A program made the position numbers and the translations under genes. From Sagittula marina (GTDB lineage: Bacteria > Pseudomonadota > Alphaproteobacteria > Rhodobacterales > Rhodobacteraceae), in assembly GCF_014196795.1 (NCBI RefSeq), contig NZ_JACIEJ010000003.1:421765-485764 (forward strand): a stretch of DNA of 64,000 nucleotides. Direction: 5' to 3'. Below, one piece after another: positions 45,126 to 53,576 of the stretch. The notes beneath the pieces are model-generated. The model had not been told where the DNA came from and searched no databases. It saw nothing but the letters and a program-made list of their open reading frames with translations. Every line of letters starts with the position of its first letter. Position 1 is the first letter of the stretch.

Positions 45126-46487
45126 TCAGGCCTGTGCGACGCGAGGAAACCAAAGACAAAACGTCGCTCCCGTCTCGCTCGGAACAAGATCGACGCGTCC
45201 TGCGTGTCTGACCATCACCTGTTCAACGATGGCAAGCCCCAACCCGGTCCCCTCGCCATACTGCAACTGCGAAAAACGGCGAAAGGCTGTGCTGATCTTG
45301 TCGGGCGGAATGCCGAACCCGTCATCGTCGACCGTGATCATGAAACCCTCCTCGTCCGAAGATGTCCGGACGTTGATTGCGGTCATCTCTCCACCGCCAT
45401 GCTTCAGCGCATTCTCGAGAAGATTGATCAAGGCCTCGCCAACGAGAACGGAATTGCCAAGAACCAAAAGAGGTTCCTCGGACGGTGCAAAAGCAAAGTC
45501 CAGATCACGAGATAGCGCCTTGGCGGCGAAGGCCCGGCAGACATCCTCGACGACCGTGTTCAGGTCGAAAGGTGCCATCCCCATGCTTTCATCGTATCGC
45601 AGACGCTCCAAGGACAGCAATTGTTCTGAAAGCCGCGCGGATTTGCGGGCCGCATCTACCAGTTGCTCTTCGCAGTGCGCCCGCTCCGCCGCGTCATGCA
45701 CGTGCGGAAGCGCTTCGGCCAGGGTCAGGATCGCAGCTGCGGGATTTCGCAACTGGTGCGCCGCATCTGAAATAAAGGCTTGATGCGCCTCGAAACTATC
45801 CTGAACCTGCCCCAAAAGACGGTTTAGCGTCGAAACGATGTCAGACACTTCATGCGGCACCGCACGGCGTATCGGGCCGAGATCTTCGGGTGAGCGTCGC
45901 CGGATAGCGGCCTCCAGATCGTTCAGGGGGCGCAGACCTATCTGCACACCGAACCAGATGATCAAGGCAAGCGCCGCCATTAAACCGAAAATCAGCGCCG
46001 CTGCGCGAAAGGCCAGTTCCCGGGCAAAGGCCCGGCGGTCGCTGACGCGCTGCCACACCGTCACGACCGTGTCGCCGGTCAATGTGCCGATGGTGCGGTT
46101 TTCGATCATGCGCATGACGCGCATGTCCTCGCCGCGGTAGGTCGCGAAATAGTAGAACGGCAGATCCCGTGCGACGGGCGTTTCGGGACGCGGTGGATAA
46201 GCATAGCCGGTCACGTAGACGCCGCCGGGGCCGGTAACGTGGTAGAACACCTCGCCGCCCCCGGCATCCGAGATGACACGCCGGGTGCTGGGAGACAGCG
46301 CATCCCCTTCGGAAATGGCAACATCGCGTGAAATTGCCAGGGCCGCAGAAACCAGGGATCGGTCGAACAGCTCCTCCGACGTTTCCTGCGCCACCTCGAA
46401 CCGCCACCATCCCAGCAGCGCCGAGACCACGAACAGCGGCGGCAAAATGACCAGAAACAGCCGCAGACGCAGCGACATCGACTTCAT
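45126..46487 (-). CDS. sensor histidine kinase, TctE-like
   Basis: A 453-residue kinase: membrane helix 1 about 8-27, a periplasmic sensor of about 130 residues (GGGEVFYHVTGPGGVYVTGYAYPPRP, typical of TctE/2CSK_N sensors), helix 2 about 160-182, HAMP, phospho-acceptor His244 in ISDAAHQLRNPAAAIL, and a C-terminal ATPase domain with NLLENALKHGG, DDGFGIP and GTGLGLAIV. The start overlaps the response regulator stop (ATGA). Divergent tctC and tctA next door suggest that it senses the tricarboxylate and drives uptake, as TctDE does in Salmonella. Confidence 0.92.
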   Translation of the reverse strand: MKSMSLRLRLFLVILPPLFVVSALLGWWRFEVAQETSEELFDRSLVSAALAISRDVAISEGDALSPSTRRVISDAGGGEVFYHVTGPGGVYVTGYAYPPRPETPVARDLPFYYFATYRGEDMRVMRMIENRTIGTLTGDTVVTVWQRVSDRRAFARELAFRAAALIFGLMAALALIIWFGVQIGLRPLNDLEAAIRRRSPEDLGPIRRAVPHEVSDIVSTLNRLLGQVQDSFEAHQAFISDAAHQLRNPAAAILTLAEALPHVHDAAERAHCEEQLVDAARKSARLSEQLLSLERLRYDESMGMAPFDLNTVVEDVCRAFAAKALSRDLDFAFAPSEEPLLVLGNSVLVGEALINLLENALKHGGGEMTAINVRTSSDEEGFMITVDDDGFGIPPDKISTAFRRFSQLQYGEGTGLGLAIVEQVMVRHAGRVDLVPSETGATFCLWFPRVAQA

Positions 46488-47155
46488 GGAGAGTCAATCT
46501 CCAGCATGTAACCCAGTCCGCGCGCGGTCTTGATCCTGATGCCATAAGGTTCGAGCCGCTTGCGCAGGCGCGAGACATGCGGCTCGATGGCGCTGTCTTC
46601 TGCGTCGGAGCCGGTGCCGTAGACATGGGTGATCAGTTCCGACTTCGACACGATCCGCCGCCGCCGTTCGAACAGGCATTCCAGCGTCGCGATCTCCCGG
46701 CGCGGAATGTCGAGCGGCTGATCGTCCTTCAGCACCTGGCGGCCCGTCCGGTCGAAAACCAGCGGTCCCAGTGTATCCCGCGCCGCGAATTCCAGGTTCT
46801 TGCGCCGGGCCATGGCGCGCAGCCGCGCTTCCAGCTCATCCATCTCGAAGGGTTTCGTCAGGTAGTCGTCCGCTCCGGCATCCAGCCCCGCGACGCGCTC
46901 CGCCGTTTCAGAGCGCGCGGTCAGCAGGATCACCGGCGTGCCATCGCCGCGCAGTCTCAATGCGCGCAGCAGGTCTATCCCGTCCATGCCCGGCAGGTTC
47001 AGGTCCAGCACCACCAGATCAGCGCCTTCGCGAGACAGGAACGCGTCCGCCTCGCACCCATCGTGCAGCAGGTCCACCGCATGCCCCCTGCCGCGCAACC
47101 GAAAGGCGATCCCCTGGGCCAATGCTTCGTTATCTTCGATCACAGCGATACGCAT
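46484..47155 (-). CDS. OmpR-family response regulator, TctD-like
   Basis: A 223-residue regulator. The receiver domain has the acidic pair Glu7/Asp8 in IEDNE, phospho-acceptor Asp51 in VVLDLNLPGMDG and Lys101 in YLTKPFEM. The C-terminal winged helix shows IPRREIATLECLFERRRRIVSKSELITHVYG and a HVSRLRKRLEPYGIRIKTARGLGYML. The start at 47155 is the receiver-domain Met; longer in-frame sequence antisense to tctC is spurious. It should activate the divergent tctC-tctA operon. Confidence 0.95.
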   Translation of the reverse strand: MRIAVIEDNEALAQGIAFRLRGRGHAVDLLHDGCEADAFLSREGADLVVLDLNLPGMDGIDLLRALRLRGDGTPVILLTARSETAERVAGLDAGADDYLTKPFEMDELEARLRAMARRKNLEFAARDTLGPLVFDRTGRQVLKDDQPLDIPRREIATLECLFERRRRIVSKSELITHVYGTGSDAEDSAIEPHVSRLRKRLEPYGIRIKTARGLGYMLEIDSP

Positions 47156-47175
47156 GCCTACATCTTTGTCATGAT

Positions 47176-47237
47176 GCGCAAGTTTCGCGCAAGGTTGAGA
47201 CGGCATGGTGCCGACATTGGAGGAGGGAATCATTCCC
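47176..47237. promoter_or_regulatory. regulatory gap between the two-component genes and tctC
   Basis: GCGCAAG occurs at 47176-47182 and 47187-47193, direct repeats with an 11-base period, one helical turn, as preferred by OmpR-family regulators. Further right, GGGAATCATTCCC (47225-47237) is a perfect palindrome. Both are candidates for TctD-type control of tctC. Inference from spacing and position. Confidence 0.5.
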
Positions 47238-47302
47238 TTGATACGAAATAAATGAACCGTCGGGCCTTTGTCCCGGCGCGACAGGTCTACGGGAGGAAAC
47301 CA

Positions 47303-48379
47303 ATGACCATCAAGACATTCGCAGCCTCGGTTGCCGCAGCCACCCTTCTGGCATCCCCGACGCTCGCCGAAATCGACCTTTCCGGCAAGACGGTTGAATG
47401 GGTGATCCCGTTCTCGGAAACCGGAGGCTCCGCCAAATGGGCCAACTTCTTTGCGCCGCTTCTGTCCGAAGAACTGCCGGGCAACCCTACCGTCGTGGTG
47501 AAATTCATGCCCGGCGCAGGCTCCACCAAGGGTGCGAACTGGTTCCAGGAACAGGAATACGACGAGGGCACTCTGATTTTCGGCACGTCCGGGTCCACCC
47601 AGTTCCCTTTCCTGCTGGATGATCCGCGCGTACGCTATGAATATTCCGACTGGGTGCCGGTCATGGCGTCCGGTACCGGCGGTGTCGCGTACCTCAACCC
47701 GAAGGACGGCGAGAAGTTTGACGGCTCCGCGAACAATCTCAAAGACGTCGACTTCATCTATGGCTCGCAGGGGGCGACGCGCCTCGACCTCGTACCGCTG
47801 CTGGCATGGGAAATGCTTGGCATGAACGTCGAGCCGGTCTTTGGCATCAAGGGGCGCGGTGACGGTCGCCTGATGTTCGAACGCGGCGAGGCCACCATCG
47901 ACTACCAGACCTCGTCGGCTTACCTCGGCGCCTCCGCCGAGCTGGTCGCGCAGGGCAAGGCCGTGCCGATGATGACCTGGGGTGCGCTGGACGACGCGGG
48001 CAACATCGTGCGTGACCCGACCTTCCCGGATATTCCGACCTTCAAGGAAGTTTGCGAGGCCACCGATGGCTGCGAGACCTCCGGCGAGGCATGGGATGCA
48101 TGGAAAGCTTTCTTCGTGGCCGGTTTCCCGGTGCAAAAGATCGCCTTCCTGCCCAACGGCACCCCGGACGACGTCGCGAAGACCTACTCCGACGCGTTTG
48201 ATGCAGTGCGCAACCGTCCGGACTTCCCGGAAATCGCCAGCAAGCGCGTCGGCAAATACGAGGTCTTCGTCGGCGCCAACGCCAAAGCAGCCACCGAAGC
48301 CGGCACGACCGTGTCGCCCGAGGCGAAAGCTTTCGTGAAGAACTGGCTGCAAGACTCCTACGGCGTGTCGCTGAAATAA
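47303..48379 (+). CDS. tctC: TTT transporter substrate-binding protein, TctC family
   Basis: A 358-residue periplasmic receptor with a Sec signal peptide (MTIKTFAASVAAATLLASPTLAE). The start at 47303 is preceded by GGGAGGAA. Mature blocks are KTVEWVIPFSETGGSAKWANFFAPLLSEELPGNPTVVVKFMPGAGSTKGANWF, which is the divergent TctC class rather than the Bug class at 12324, and KRVGKYEVFVGANAKAATEAG. Two-component genes are divergent and a TctA-type permease follows. A tricarboxylate such as tricarballylate, aconitate or citrate is the likely ligand, based on the downstream enzymes. Confidence 0.92.
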   Translation: MTIKTFAASVAAATLLASPTLAEIDLSGKTVEWVIPFSETGGSAKWANFFAPLLSEELPGNPTVVVKFMPGAGSTKGANWFQEQEYDEGTLIFGTSGSTQFPFLLDDPRVRYEYSDWVPVMASGTGGVAYLNPKDGEKFDGSANNLKDVDFIYGSQGATRLDLVPLLAWEMLGMNVEPVFGIKGRGDGRLMFERGEATIDYQTSSAYLGASAELVAQGKAVPMMTWGALDDAGNIVRDPTFPDIPTFKEVCEATDGCETSGEAWDAWKAFFVAGFPVQKIAFLPNGTPDDVAKTYSDAFDAVRNRPDFPEIASKRVGKYEVFVGANAKAATEAGTTVSPEAKAFVKNWLQDSYGVSLK

Positions 48380-48391
48380 GCACTGCCCCTG

Positions 48392-48420
48392 CGGCCCCGC
48401 GCCAGATCGGCGCGGGGCCG
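48392..48420 (+). terminator. strong hairpin between tctC and tctA
   Basis: A perfect 12-base stem CGGCCCCGCGCC / GGCGCGGGGCCG with a five-base loop, then TCTGAATCATTTTT. It lies 12 bases after tctC. Since tctA follows in the same direction, it probably works as a partial terminator or 3' stabiliser giving more receptor than permease. Confidence 0.8.
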
Positions 48421-48463
48421 TCTGAATCATTTTTCCCAACATTCAAAATCGAAAGCCGGTGCG

Positions 48464-50494
48464 ATGGAAATGTTCGCCACCGCCCTGCCTGCGCTTGGCC
48501 AGGCATGGGCCCTGATTCTACAACCTGAAGTCCTGGGATATCTCGTTCTCGGCGTGGTGATGGGCCTGGCCGTGGGTGTATTCCCGGGCCTTGGCGGCAT
48601 CGCCGGGCTTTCACTGCTTTTGCCTTTCATGTTCGGCATGGACCCGGTTCTGGGCCTCGCGTTGATGGTGGGCATGGTGGCCGTTGTGCCGACCTCGGAC
48701 ACCTTCGCCTCTGTTCTGATGGGCATTCCCGGCAGTTCCGCGTCACAGGCCACGGTGCTCGATGGCTTTCCGCTGGCCAAGAAAGGTCAGGCGGCGCGAG
48801 CGCTGTCCGCAGCGTTCACTTCGTCGTTGTTCGGCGGGTTGGTCGGCGCGGCCTTCCTGACGATCTTCATCATCGTGGCGCGGCCACTGGTGCTGGCCTT
48901 TGGCCTGCCGGAAATGCTGATGATCTCGATTCTTGGCCTGTCCATGGTTGCCGTGCTCGCGGGCCGTGTCGCGCTCAAGGGGCTGGCGGCGGCGGGCCTC
49001 GGCATGTTGATCGGCACAATCGGTGAGGCGGATGCGGGCGGTTCGCTGCGCATGGCGTCTTATGACATCCCCTACCTCACGGACGGGCTGAAGCTGGTGA
49101 TTGTCGGACTCGGCATCTTTGCCGTGCCGGAAATCATTTCGCTGCTGCGGCAGGACCGTTCCATCGCCAAGGACGCCAAGCTGGGCGCCGGCTGGGGCGA
49201 AGGCGTGAAGGACTGGGTTGCCAACAAATGGCTTTCGGTCCGCTGTTCTTTGATCGGTGTCGTCATCGGCGTGATCCCGGGCCTCGGCGGCTCGGTCGTC
49301 GACTGGATCGCCTATGGCCATGCCGTCCAGACCACCAAGGACAAGAGCCAGTTCGGCAAGGGCGAGATCCGCGGCGTGATCGGGCCGGAAAGCTCGAACA
49401 ACGCCAAAGAAGGCGGTGGACTTGTCCCGACCCTGCTGTTCGGCATTCCGGGTTCCGGCTCCATGGCGATTTTCATCGGCGCCATCGCGCTGCTGGGGTC
49501 CGGCGATATCGAAGTCGGCCCGTCCATGCTGCGCGATAACCTGGACATCACCTATTCCATCGTCTGGCTGCTGGCGCTGGCCAACGTGGTTGGCACATTG
49601 CTGTGCATCGCGGCGTCGGGCGGCATCGCCAAGCTGACCACCATCCGCTTCACCTATCTCGCGCCCTTCCTCTTCATGCTGATCTCTTTCGCGGCGTTCC
49701 AGTCGGGTCAGAACTTCGAAGATATCCTCGCGCTGTTCGCAATCGGCCTGATCGGCATTTTTCTGCGCCGCTTCGACTGGTCGCGCCCCGCCTTCCTGAT
49801 CGGTTTCGTGTTGTCCAACCCGGTTGAGAAATTCTCCAACCAGGCGTTTCAGATCGCGTCCTTCCGGTTCCGCAGCTCGTTCGAAGAGGGCATGAGCTAT
49901 ATCTTCTCACCCATCGTGATCGTGCTGCTGATCGTGACCGTTGTCTCGGTCGTGCTGGGCCTGCGTCAGGCGAAATCCATCATGGCCGAGGGCGATGTGA
50001 AATCGGGTTCCAAGCGCGCCCCAATGGTCTTCCTGCTGATCATCATGGCCTATGTGGTCGCCGCCCTGATCAACGCGAACATGATCCCCGACTACAACAT
50101 GACGGACAAGATCGTGCCGCTGGTCATTGGTGGGATCACCTTGGCAGCCCTGTTGATCCTGCTGGTGCAGATGATCCTGCGCCCCGAAAACGATGCTGTC
50201 TTTGCCGACAAGGAACTGGCCGGAGAAGATGCAGATGCGCCTTTTGGCCTTTGGAGCACGCTGGCGTGGTTCCTGGGTCTGATCGTAGCGACGTATTTCA
50301 TCGGCTTCATCCTCGCGCTGCTGGGTTTCCTCGTGTCGTTCCTGCGGGTTCGCGCGCAGGCCGGATGGCCCAAGACGCTGATCCTGACCGCCGCTGGCAT
50401 TGCGCTGATGTGTGTCATGGCGGGCGCGCTGAACCGCGACTTCCCGCCGGGGCTGCTGCAGCACGCCGTCGATCTGCCCTGGCCGCTTAAGTAA
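48464..50494 (+). CDS. tctA: TTT transporter permease, TctA-TctB fusion
   Basis: A 676-residue membrane protein. Residues 1-500 are TctA, with GVFPGLGGIAGLSLLLPFMFG, GIPGSSASQATVLDGFPLAKKG and GVIPGLGGSVVDWIAYGHAVQTTKDKSQFGKGEIRGVIGPESSNNAKEGG. Residues about 525-676 add four further helices after a soluble linker (DVKSGSKRAPMVFLLIIMAYVVAALI and the rest), matching the size and layout of TctB. No separate tctB gene exists in this operon, so the fusion supplies both subunits. Ordinary TctA is about 500 residues. Confidence 0.92.
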   Translation: MEMFATALPALGQAWALILQPEVLGYLVLGVVMGLAVGVFPGLGGIAGLSLLLPFMFGMDPVLGLALMVGMVAVVPTSDTFASVLMGIPGSSASQATVLDGFPLAKKGQAARALSAAFTSSLFGGLVGAAFLTIFIIVARPLVLAFGLPEMLMISILGLSMVAVLAGRVALKGLAAAGLGMLIGTIGEADAGGSLRMASYDIPYLTDGLKLVIVGLGIFAVPEIISLLRQDRSIAKDAKLGAGWGEGVKDWVANKWLSVRCSLIGVVIGVIPGLGGSVVDWIAYGHAVQTTKDKSQFGKGEIRGVIGPESSNNAKEGGGLVPTLLFGIPGSGSMAIFIGAIALLGSGDIEVGPSMLRDNLDITYSIVWLLALANVVGTLLCIAASGGIAKLTTIRFTYLAPFLFMLISFAAFQSGQNFEDILALFAIGLIGIFLRRFDWSRPAFLIGFVLSNPVEKFSNQAFQIASFRFRSSFEEGMSYIFSPIVIVLLIVTVVSVVLGLRQAKSIMAEGDVKSGSKRAPMVFLLIIMAYVVAALINANMIPDYNMTDKIVPLVIGGITLAALLILLVQMILRPENDAVFADKELAGEDADAPFGLWSTLAWFLGLIVATYFIGFILALLGFLVSFLRVRAQAGWPKTLILTAAGIALMCVMAGALNRDFPPGLLQHAVDLPWPLK

Positions 50495-50512
50495 TCCAAC
50501 GGAGTGAATGAT

Positions 50513-51601
50513 ATGACACAGACAGGCATTCCTTTCGTCTTCATGCGCGGCGGCACGTCTCGCGGGCTGTACTTCAACCGCAAGGACCTGCCGCAGGATC
50601 GTGAAACGCTGGCGGAGGTGCTTCTGGCCGCCATCGGGTCTGGCCATGCGATCAACATCGACGGCATCGGCGGCGGTGTGGCAGTGACCACCAAGGTCGC
50701 CATGCTCTCAGCTTCGGACGATGACTGGGCGGACGTGGACTATTTCTTTGCGCAGGTCTCGGTCGAGGATCGGCTGGTGGATTTCAAACCGACCTGCGGC
50801 AATATCCTGTCGGGCGTCGGCCCAGCGGCGGTTGAAATGGGGCTGATCACCCCCACCGGGGATGAAACCGAAGTGAAAATCCGTGCCGTCAACACCGGCG
50901 CGCGGGTGCTGGCCCGGGTCCAGACGCCGGACGGCACCATGCGCTATGACGGCGACGCCGCGATCGCGGGCGTTCCGGGCACGGCGGCCCCCATCGCGCT
51001 GAGCTTCATGGGGGTGGTCGGATCGTCGACCGGAGCCTTCCTGCCCAGCGGCAACCTGCGCGATACGTTCGATGGGATCGAGGTGACCTGCATGGATGTA
51101 GCGATGCCCATGGTCATCGCCCGTGCGTCGGATTTCGGCCTGACTGGCTATGAAACCGTGCAGGAACTGGACGAAAACCGAGACTTCTTTGCCCGGATGG
51201 AGGCGATCCGCCTGCAAGCCGGGGCCGCGATGGGTATGGGAGACGTGGCGAAATCGGTGACGCCGAAGTTCGGTCTGCTCGCCCCCGCCCGCGACGGCGG
51301 CACAATCGCAACGCGGTATTTCATGCCCTGGACGACGCACCCGTCGATGGCGGTCACTGGCTCGCAATGCCTTGCCTCTTGCGCGCTGACGCCTGGGACC
51401 GTGGCGGACGGAATGCTCGAACGCCCGGCCACCGGCCCTGCGAACGTGGTGCTGGAGCATGCCTCCGGTACGATCGAAGTGCTGGTTGATTTCGAGATGA
51501 ACGACCAATTCACGTTGAACTCCGCCGGACTGCTGCGCACCGCGCGCAAGCTGGCGGATGGGCAGATTTACGTGCCCGCCTCTGTCTGGAAAGGGCACTG
51601 A
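50513..51601 (+). CDS. PrpF-family isomerase / 4-oxalomesaconate tautomerase-like
   Basis: A 362-residue PrpF-family protein: PFVFMRGGTSRGLYFNRKDLP, IDGIGGGVAVTTKVAML, FKPTCGNILSGVGPAAVEMGL with a catalytic-site Cys, and TPKFGLLAP. The fold is that of diaminopimelate epimerase, and members isomerise aconitate-type acids (2-methylaconitate, trans-aconitate) or tautomerise 4-oxalomesaconate. ATG at 50513 is taken because the earlier GTG at 50504 overlaps the GGAG site. It lies in a tricarboxylate uptake operon and near TcuAB, so an aconitate isomerase role is favoured. Confidence 0.88.
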   Translation: MTQTGIPFVFMRGGTSRGLYFNRKDLPQDRETLAEVLLAAIGSGHAINIDGIGGGVAVTTKVAMLSASDDDWADVDYFFAQVSVEDRLVDFKPTCGNILSGVGPAAVEMGLITPTGDETEVKIRAVNTGARVLARVQTPDGTMRYDGDAAIAGVPGTAAPIALSFMGVVGSSTGAFLPSGNLRDTFDGIEVTCMDVAMPMVIARASDFGLTGYETVQELDENRDFFARMEAIRLQAGAAMGMGDVAKSVTPKFGLLAPARDGGTIATRYFMPWTTHPSMAVTGSQCLASCALTPGTVADGMLERPATGPANVVLEHASGTIEVLVDFEMNDQFTLNSAGLLRTARKLADGQIYVPASVWKGH

Positions 51602-51602
51602 C

Positions 51603-52418
51603 ATGCCGGTGATGAACCTACTTGTAGCCTTTAACGGCTCGGACGGATCGGTGGCGGCCCTGCGCTACGCAGCCTCGTTGGCCGACCGCCTGGGCGCACA
51701 TGTCACCGCCATGCTGGCTCATAGCGGCCACGAGGTGATCGACAAACGCTCGCGCTGGATCCCGAAAGAGGCCCGCGCCCTGCTGGACGCCGCCAACACG
51801 GGGATCCTGCGCGAGATCGAAGATCGGTTCGAGGCAGAACGCACAGCGCTTGGACTGGCCAATGCCTTGCAACTCAAAGAGGTCACGGGCCGCGTCGATA
51901 CCGTCCTGTCCGAAGCTGCACGCCATTACGACATGCTGATTGTCGGCGCACGGTCCGACACCGATGACGAACACGTCACACTGCATCCTGACCGTATTGC
52001 GCTGCTGTCGGGCCGACCGGTCATCGTTGTGCCTGCGGGCTATGACGCTGGCGCCACGCACAGCCATGCGGCCCTCGCCTGGGATGGAGGCCGGGCTGCC
52101 GCGCGCGCGCTGTCCGACAGTCTGCGTTTGCTCGAAGATGACGGCCGCGTCAGCGTGCTGACCGTCGGGCCGCGCAATCCTTGGCCCATCGACGACCTGA
52201 TGGTGCACCTGTCCCGCCATGGGGTTGAGGCGACGCAGCACGACTGGCCGACCACGCACCCGGTGGCGGAGACGATCCTGGCATGGTGCGTCAAGCATAA
52301 CCCATCCCTGTTGGTGCTCGGCGCCTATGAGCATTCCAAGTTTCGCGAGGATTTCCTGGGCGGTGTGACCACAGGAATCCTGTCACGCAGCACCATCCCC
52401 GTTTTGCTGTCGCACTGA
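51603..52418 (+). CDS. universal stress protein family (tandem UspA)
   Basis: A 271-residue protein built from two Usp-like halves. The N-terminal half starts MNLLVAFNGSDGSVAALRYAASLADRLGAHVTAM and ends DMLIVGARS. The C-terminal half ends SLLVLGAYEHSKFREDFLGGVTTGILSRSTIPVLLSH, with the GxxxR/ST nucleotide-binding pattern intact there. It starts one base after the PrpF-like gene, so it is an operon member. Usp genes often accompany TTT/TRAP transporters; the role here is unknown. Confidence 0.88.
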   Translation: MPVMNLLVAFNGSDGSVAALRYAASLADRLGAHVTAMLAHSGHEVIDKRSRWIPKEARALLDAANTGILREIEDRFEAERTALGLANALQLKEVTGRVDTVLSEAARHYDMLIVGARSDTDDEHVTLHPDRIALLSGRPVIVVPAGYDAGATHSHAALAWDGGRAAARALSDSLRLLEDDGRVSVLTVGPRNPWPIDDLMVHLSRHGVEATQHDWPTTHPVAETILAWCVKHNPSLLVLGAYEHSKFREDFLGGVTTGILSRSTIPVLLSH

Positions 52419-52428
52419 GGAGCCAACC

Positions 52429-52590
52429 ATGAGCGATTTCGAAAAACTCGCCCGCGCACGTCGCGATCTGGAAGAAACGCGCAACGACCTGTCGAAGCGC
52501 ATTGCCGAAGATGCGGCCGACAAGGCTGACCTGATCCTCTTGCATGACCGGGTCAGCCGCGCGATCAAGGCGCTCTCTGGCGGTTTCTGA
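52429..52590 (+). CDS. 53-residue hypothetical protein
   Basis: A short gene with ATG at 52429 preceded by GAGGAGCC (ten bases after the Usp stop) and ending 11 bases before the hydroxyacid dehydrogenase start. The product is MSDFEKLARARRDLEETRN... with alternating charge and heptad-like leucines, predicted largely helical and possibly coiled-coil. Good ribosome site, coding-like third positions and perfect fit between two operon genes support it. Function unknown. Confidence 0.65.
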   Translation: MSDFEKLARARRDLEETRNDLSKRIAEDAADKADLILLHDRVSRAIKALSGGF

Positions 52591-52601
52591 AAGACCACGA
52601 C

Positions 52602-53576
52602 ATGAAGGTCCACATTCTCGACGACTGGTTCGACACGTTGCGCGGTTTACCCTGCTTCGACCTGCTCACGGATCACGAGGTTACCGTCTGGACCGATCAT
52701 GAACCCGATCCTGCGGCCCTGGCCGCGCGGCTTGTCGAGGCGGACTGCGTTGTGCTGTTCCGCGAGCGCACCCATGTTACCCGCGATCTGCTGGAACGGT
52801 TGCCGAACCTGCGGCTGATCTCGCAGCGCGGGGCCTGGCCGCATGTGGATGTGGACGCCTGCACCGATGCGGGCGTTTTGCTGTGTTCTAACAAGGGCGC
52901 TGATGGCGCGAATTACGCCGCGGCGGAGCTGACTTTCGCGCTGATCTTGTCTGCCATGCGCCAGCTGCCCCAGCAGATGGCCAGCGTCAAGGCGGGCGGG
53001 TGGCAGATGGGTGTTGGCCGGACCCTGCGCGGCCGGACACTAGGCCTGTACGGCTATGGCCGCATTGGGCGGGTGGTCGCAGAATATGCGCGCGCCTTCG
53101 GTATGGAGGTGGTGTGGTGGGCGTCCGAGGCGGGCCGCGCCCGCGCACAAGCGGACGGCGAAACCGTCGCGCCGAGCCGCGCGGCATTCTTTGCCGAAAG
53201 CGACGTTGTCTCCCTGCACCAGCGGCTGACACCAGAGACGCGCGGGATTGTCACGGCAGAGGATCTTGCCCGGATGGGCCCGAAGTCGGTTCTGGTGAAC
53301 ACCTCACGCGCGGGGCTGATCGCCCCCGGCGCGCTGCTGGACGGTTTGAACGCGGGCTGCCCCGGCATGGCCGCCATCGACGTCTTTGACTCTGAGCCGC
53401 TGCGCGACCCCGCCGACCCGTTGCTGGCGCATCCGAACCTGATCGCGACACCCCATATCGGGTTCGTTACCGAGGACGAGTTCGACAAACAGTTCGCTGA
53501 CATCTTCGCGCAGGTGAATGCCTACGCCCAGGGCGCGCCGATCCACATGGTCAACCCTTCCGTCTACGGGCAATAA
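52602..53576 (+). CDS. D-2-hydroxyacid dehydrogenase family protein
   Basis: A 324-residue NAD-dependent dehydrogenase. NAD site GLYGYGRIGRVVAEYARAFGMEVV, catalytic Arg in VLVNTSRAG, Glu in AIDVFDSEPL and His in IATPHIGFVTEDEF. It interconverts a 2-hydroxy acid and a 2-oxo acid, or serves as a phosphoglycerate dehydrogenase relative. It closes the plus-strand tctC operon and converges with the AbrB-type gene, overlapping its end by 26 bases. Substrate unknown; malate-, citramalate- or isocitrate-like acids would suit the operon. Confidence 0.92.
   Translation: MKVHILDDWFDTLRGLPCFDLLTDHEVTVWTDHEPDPAALAARLVEADCVVLFRERTHVTRDLLERLPNLRLISQRGAWPHVDVDACTDAGVLLCSNKGADGANYAAAELTFALILSAMRQLPQQMASVKAGGWQMGVGRTLRGRTLGLYGYGRIGRVVAEYARAFGMEVVWWASEAGRARAQADGETVAPSRAAFFAESDVVSLHQRLTPETRGIVTAEDLARMGPKSVLVNTSRAGLIAPGALLDGLNAGCPGMAAIDVFDSEPLRDPADPLLAHPNLIATPHIGFVTEDEFDKQFADIFAQVNAYAQGAPIHMVNPSVYGQ

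Noticed and set aside
46484..48442. A 652-codon open frame on the minus strand continuing upstream of the response regulator
   Set aside because: The part beyond 47155 is antisense to tctC; the regulator's receiver domain starts properly at 47155.
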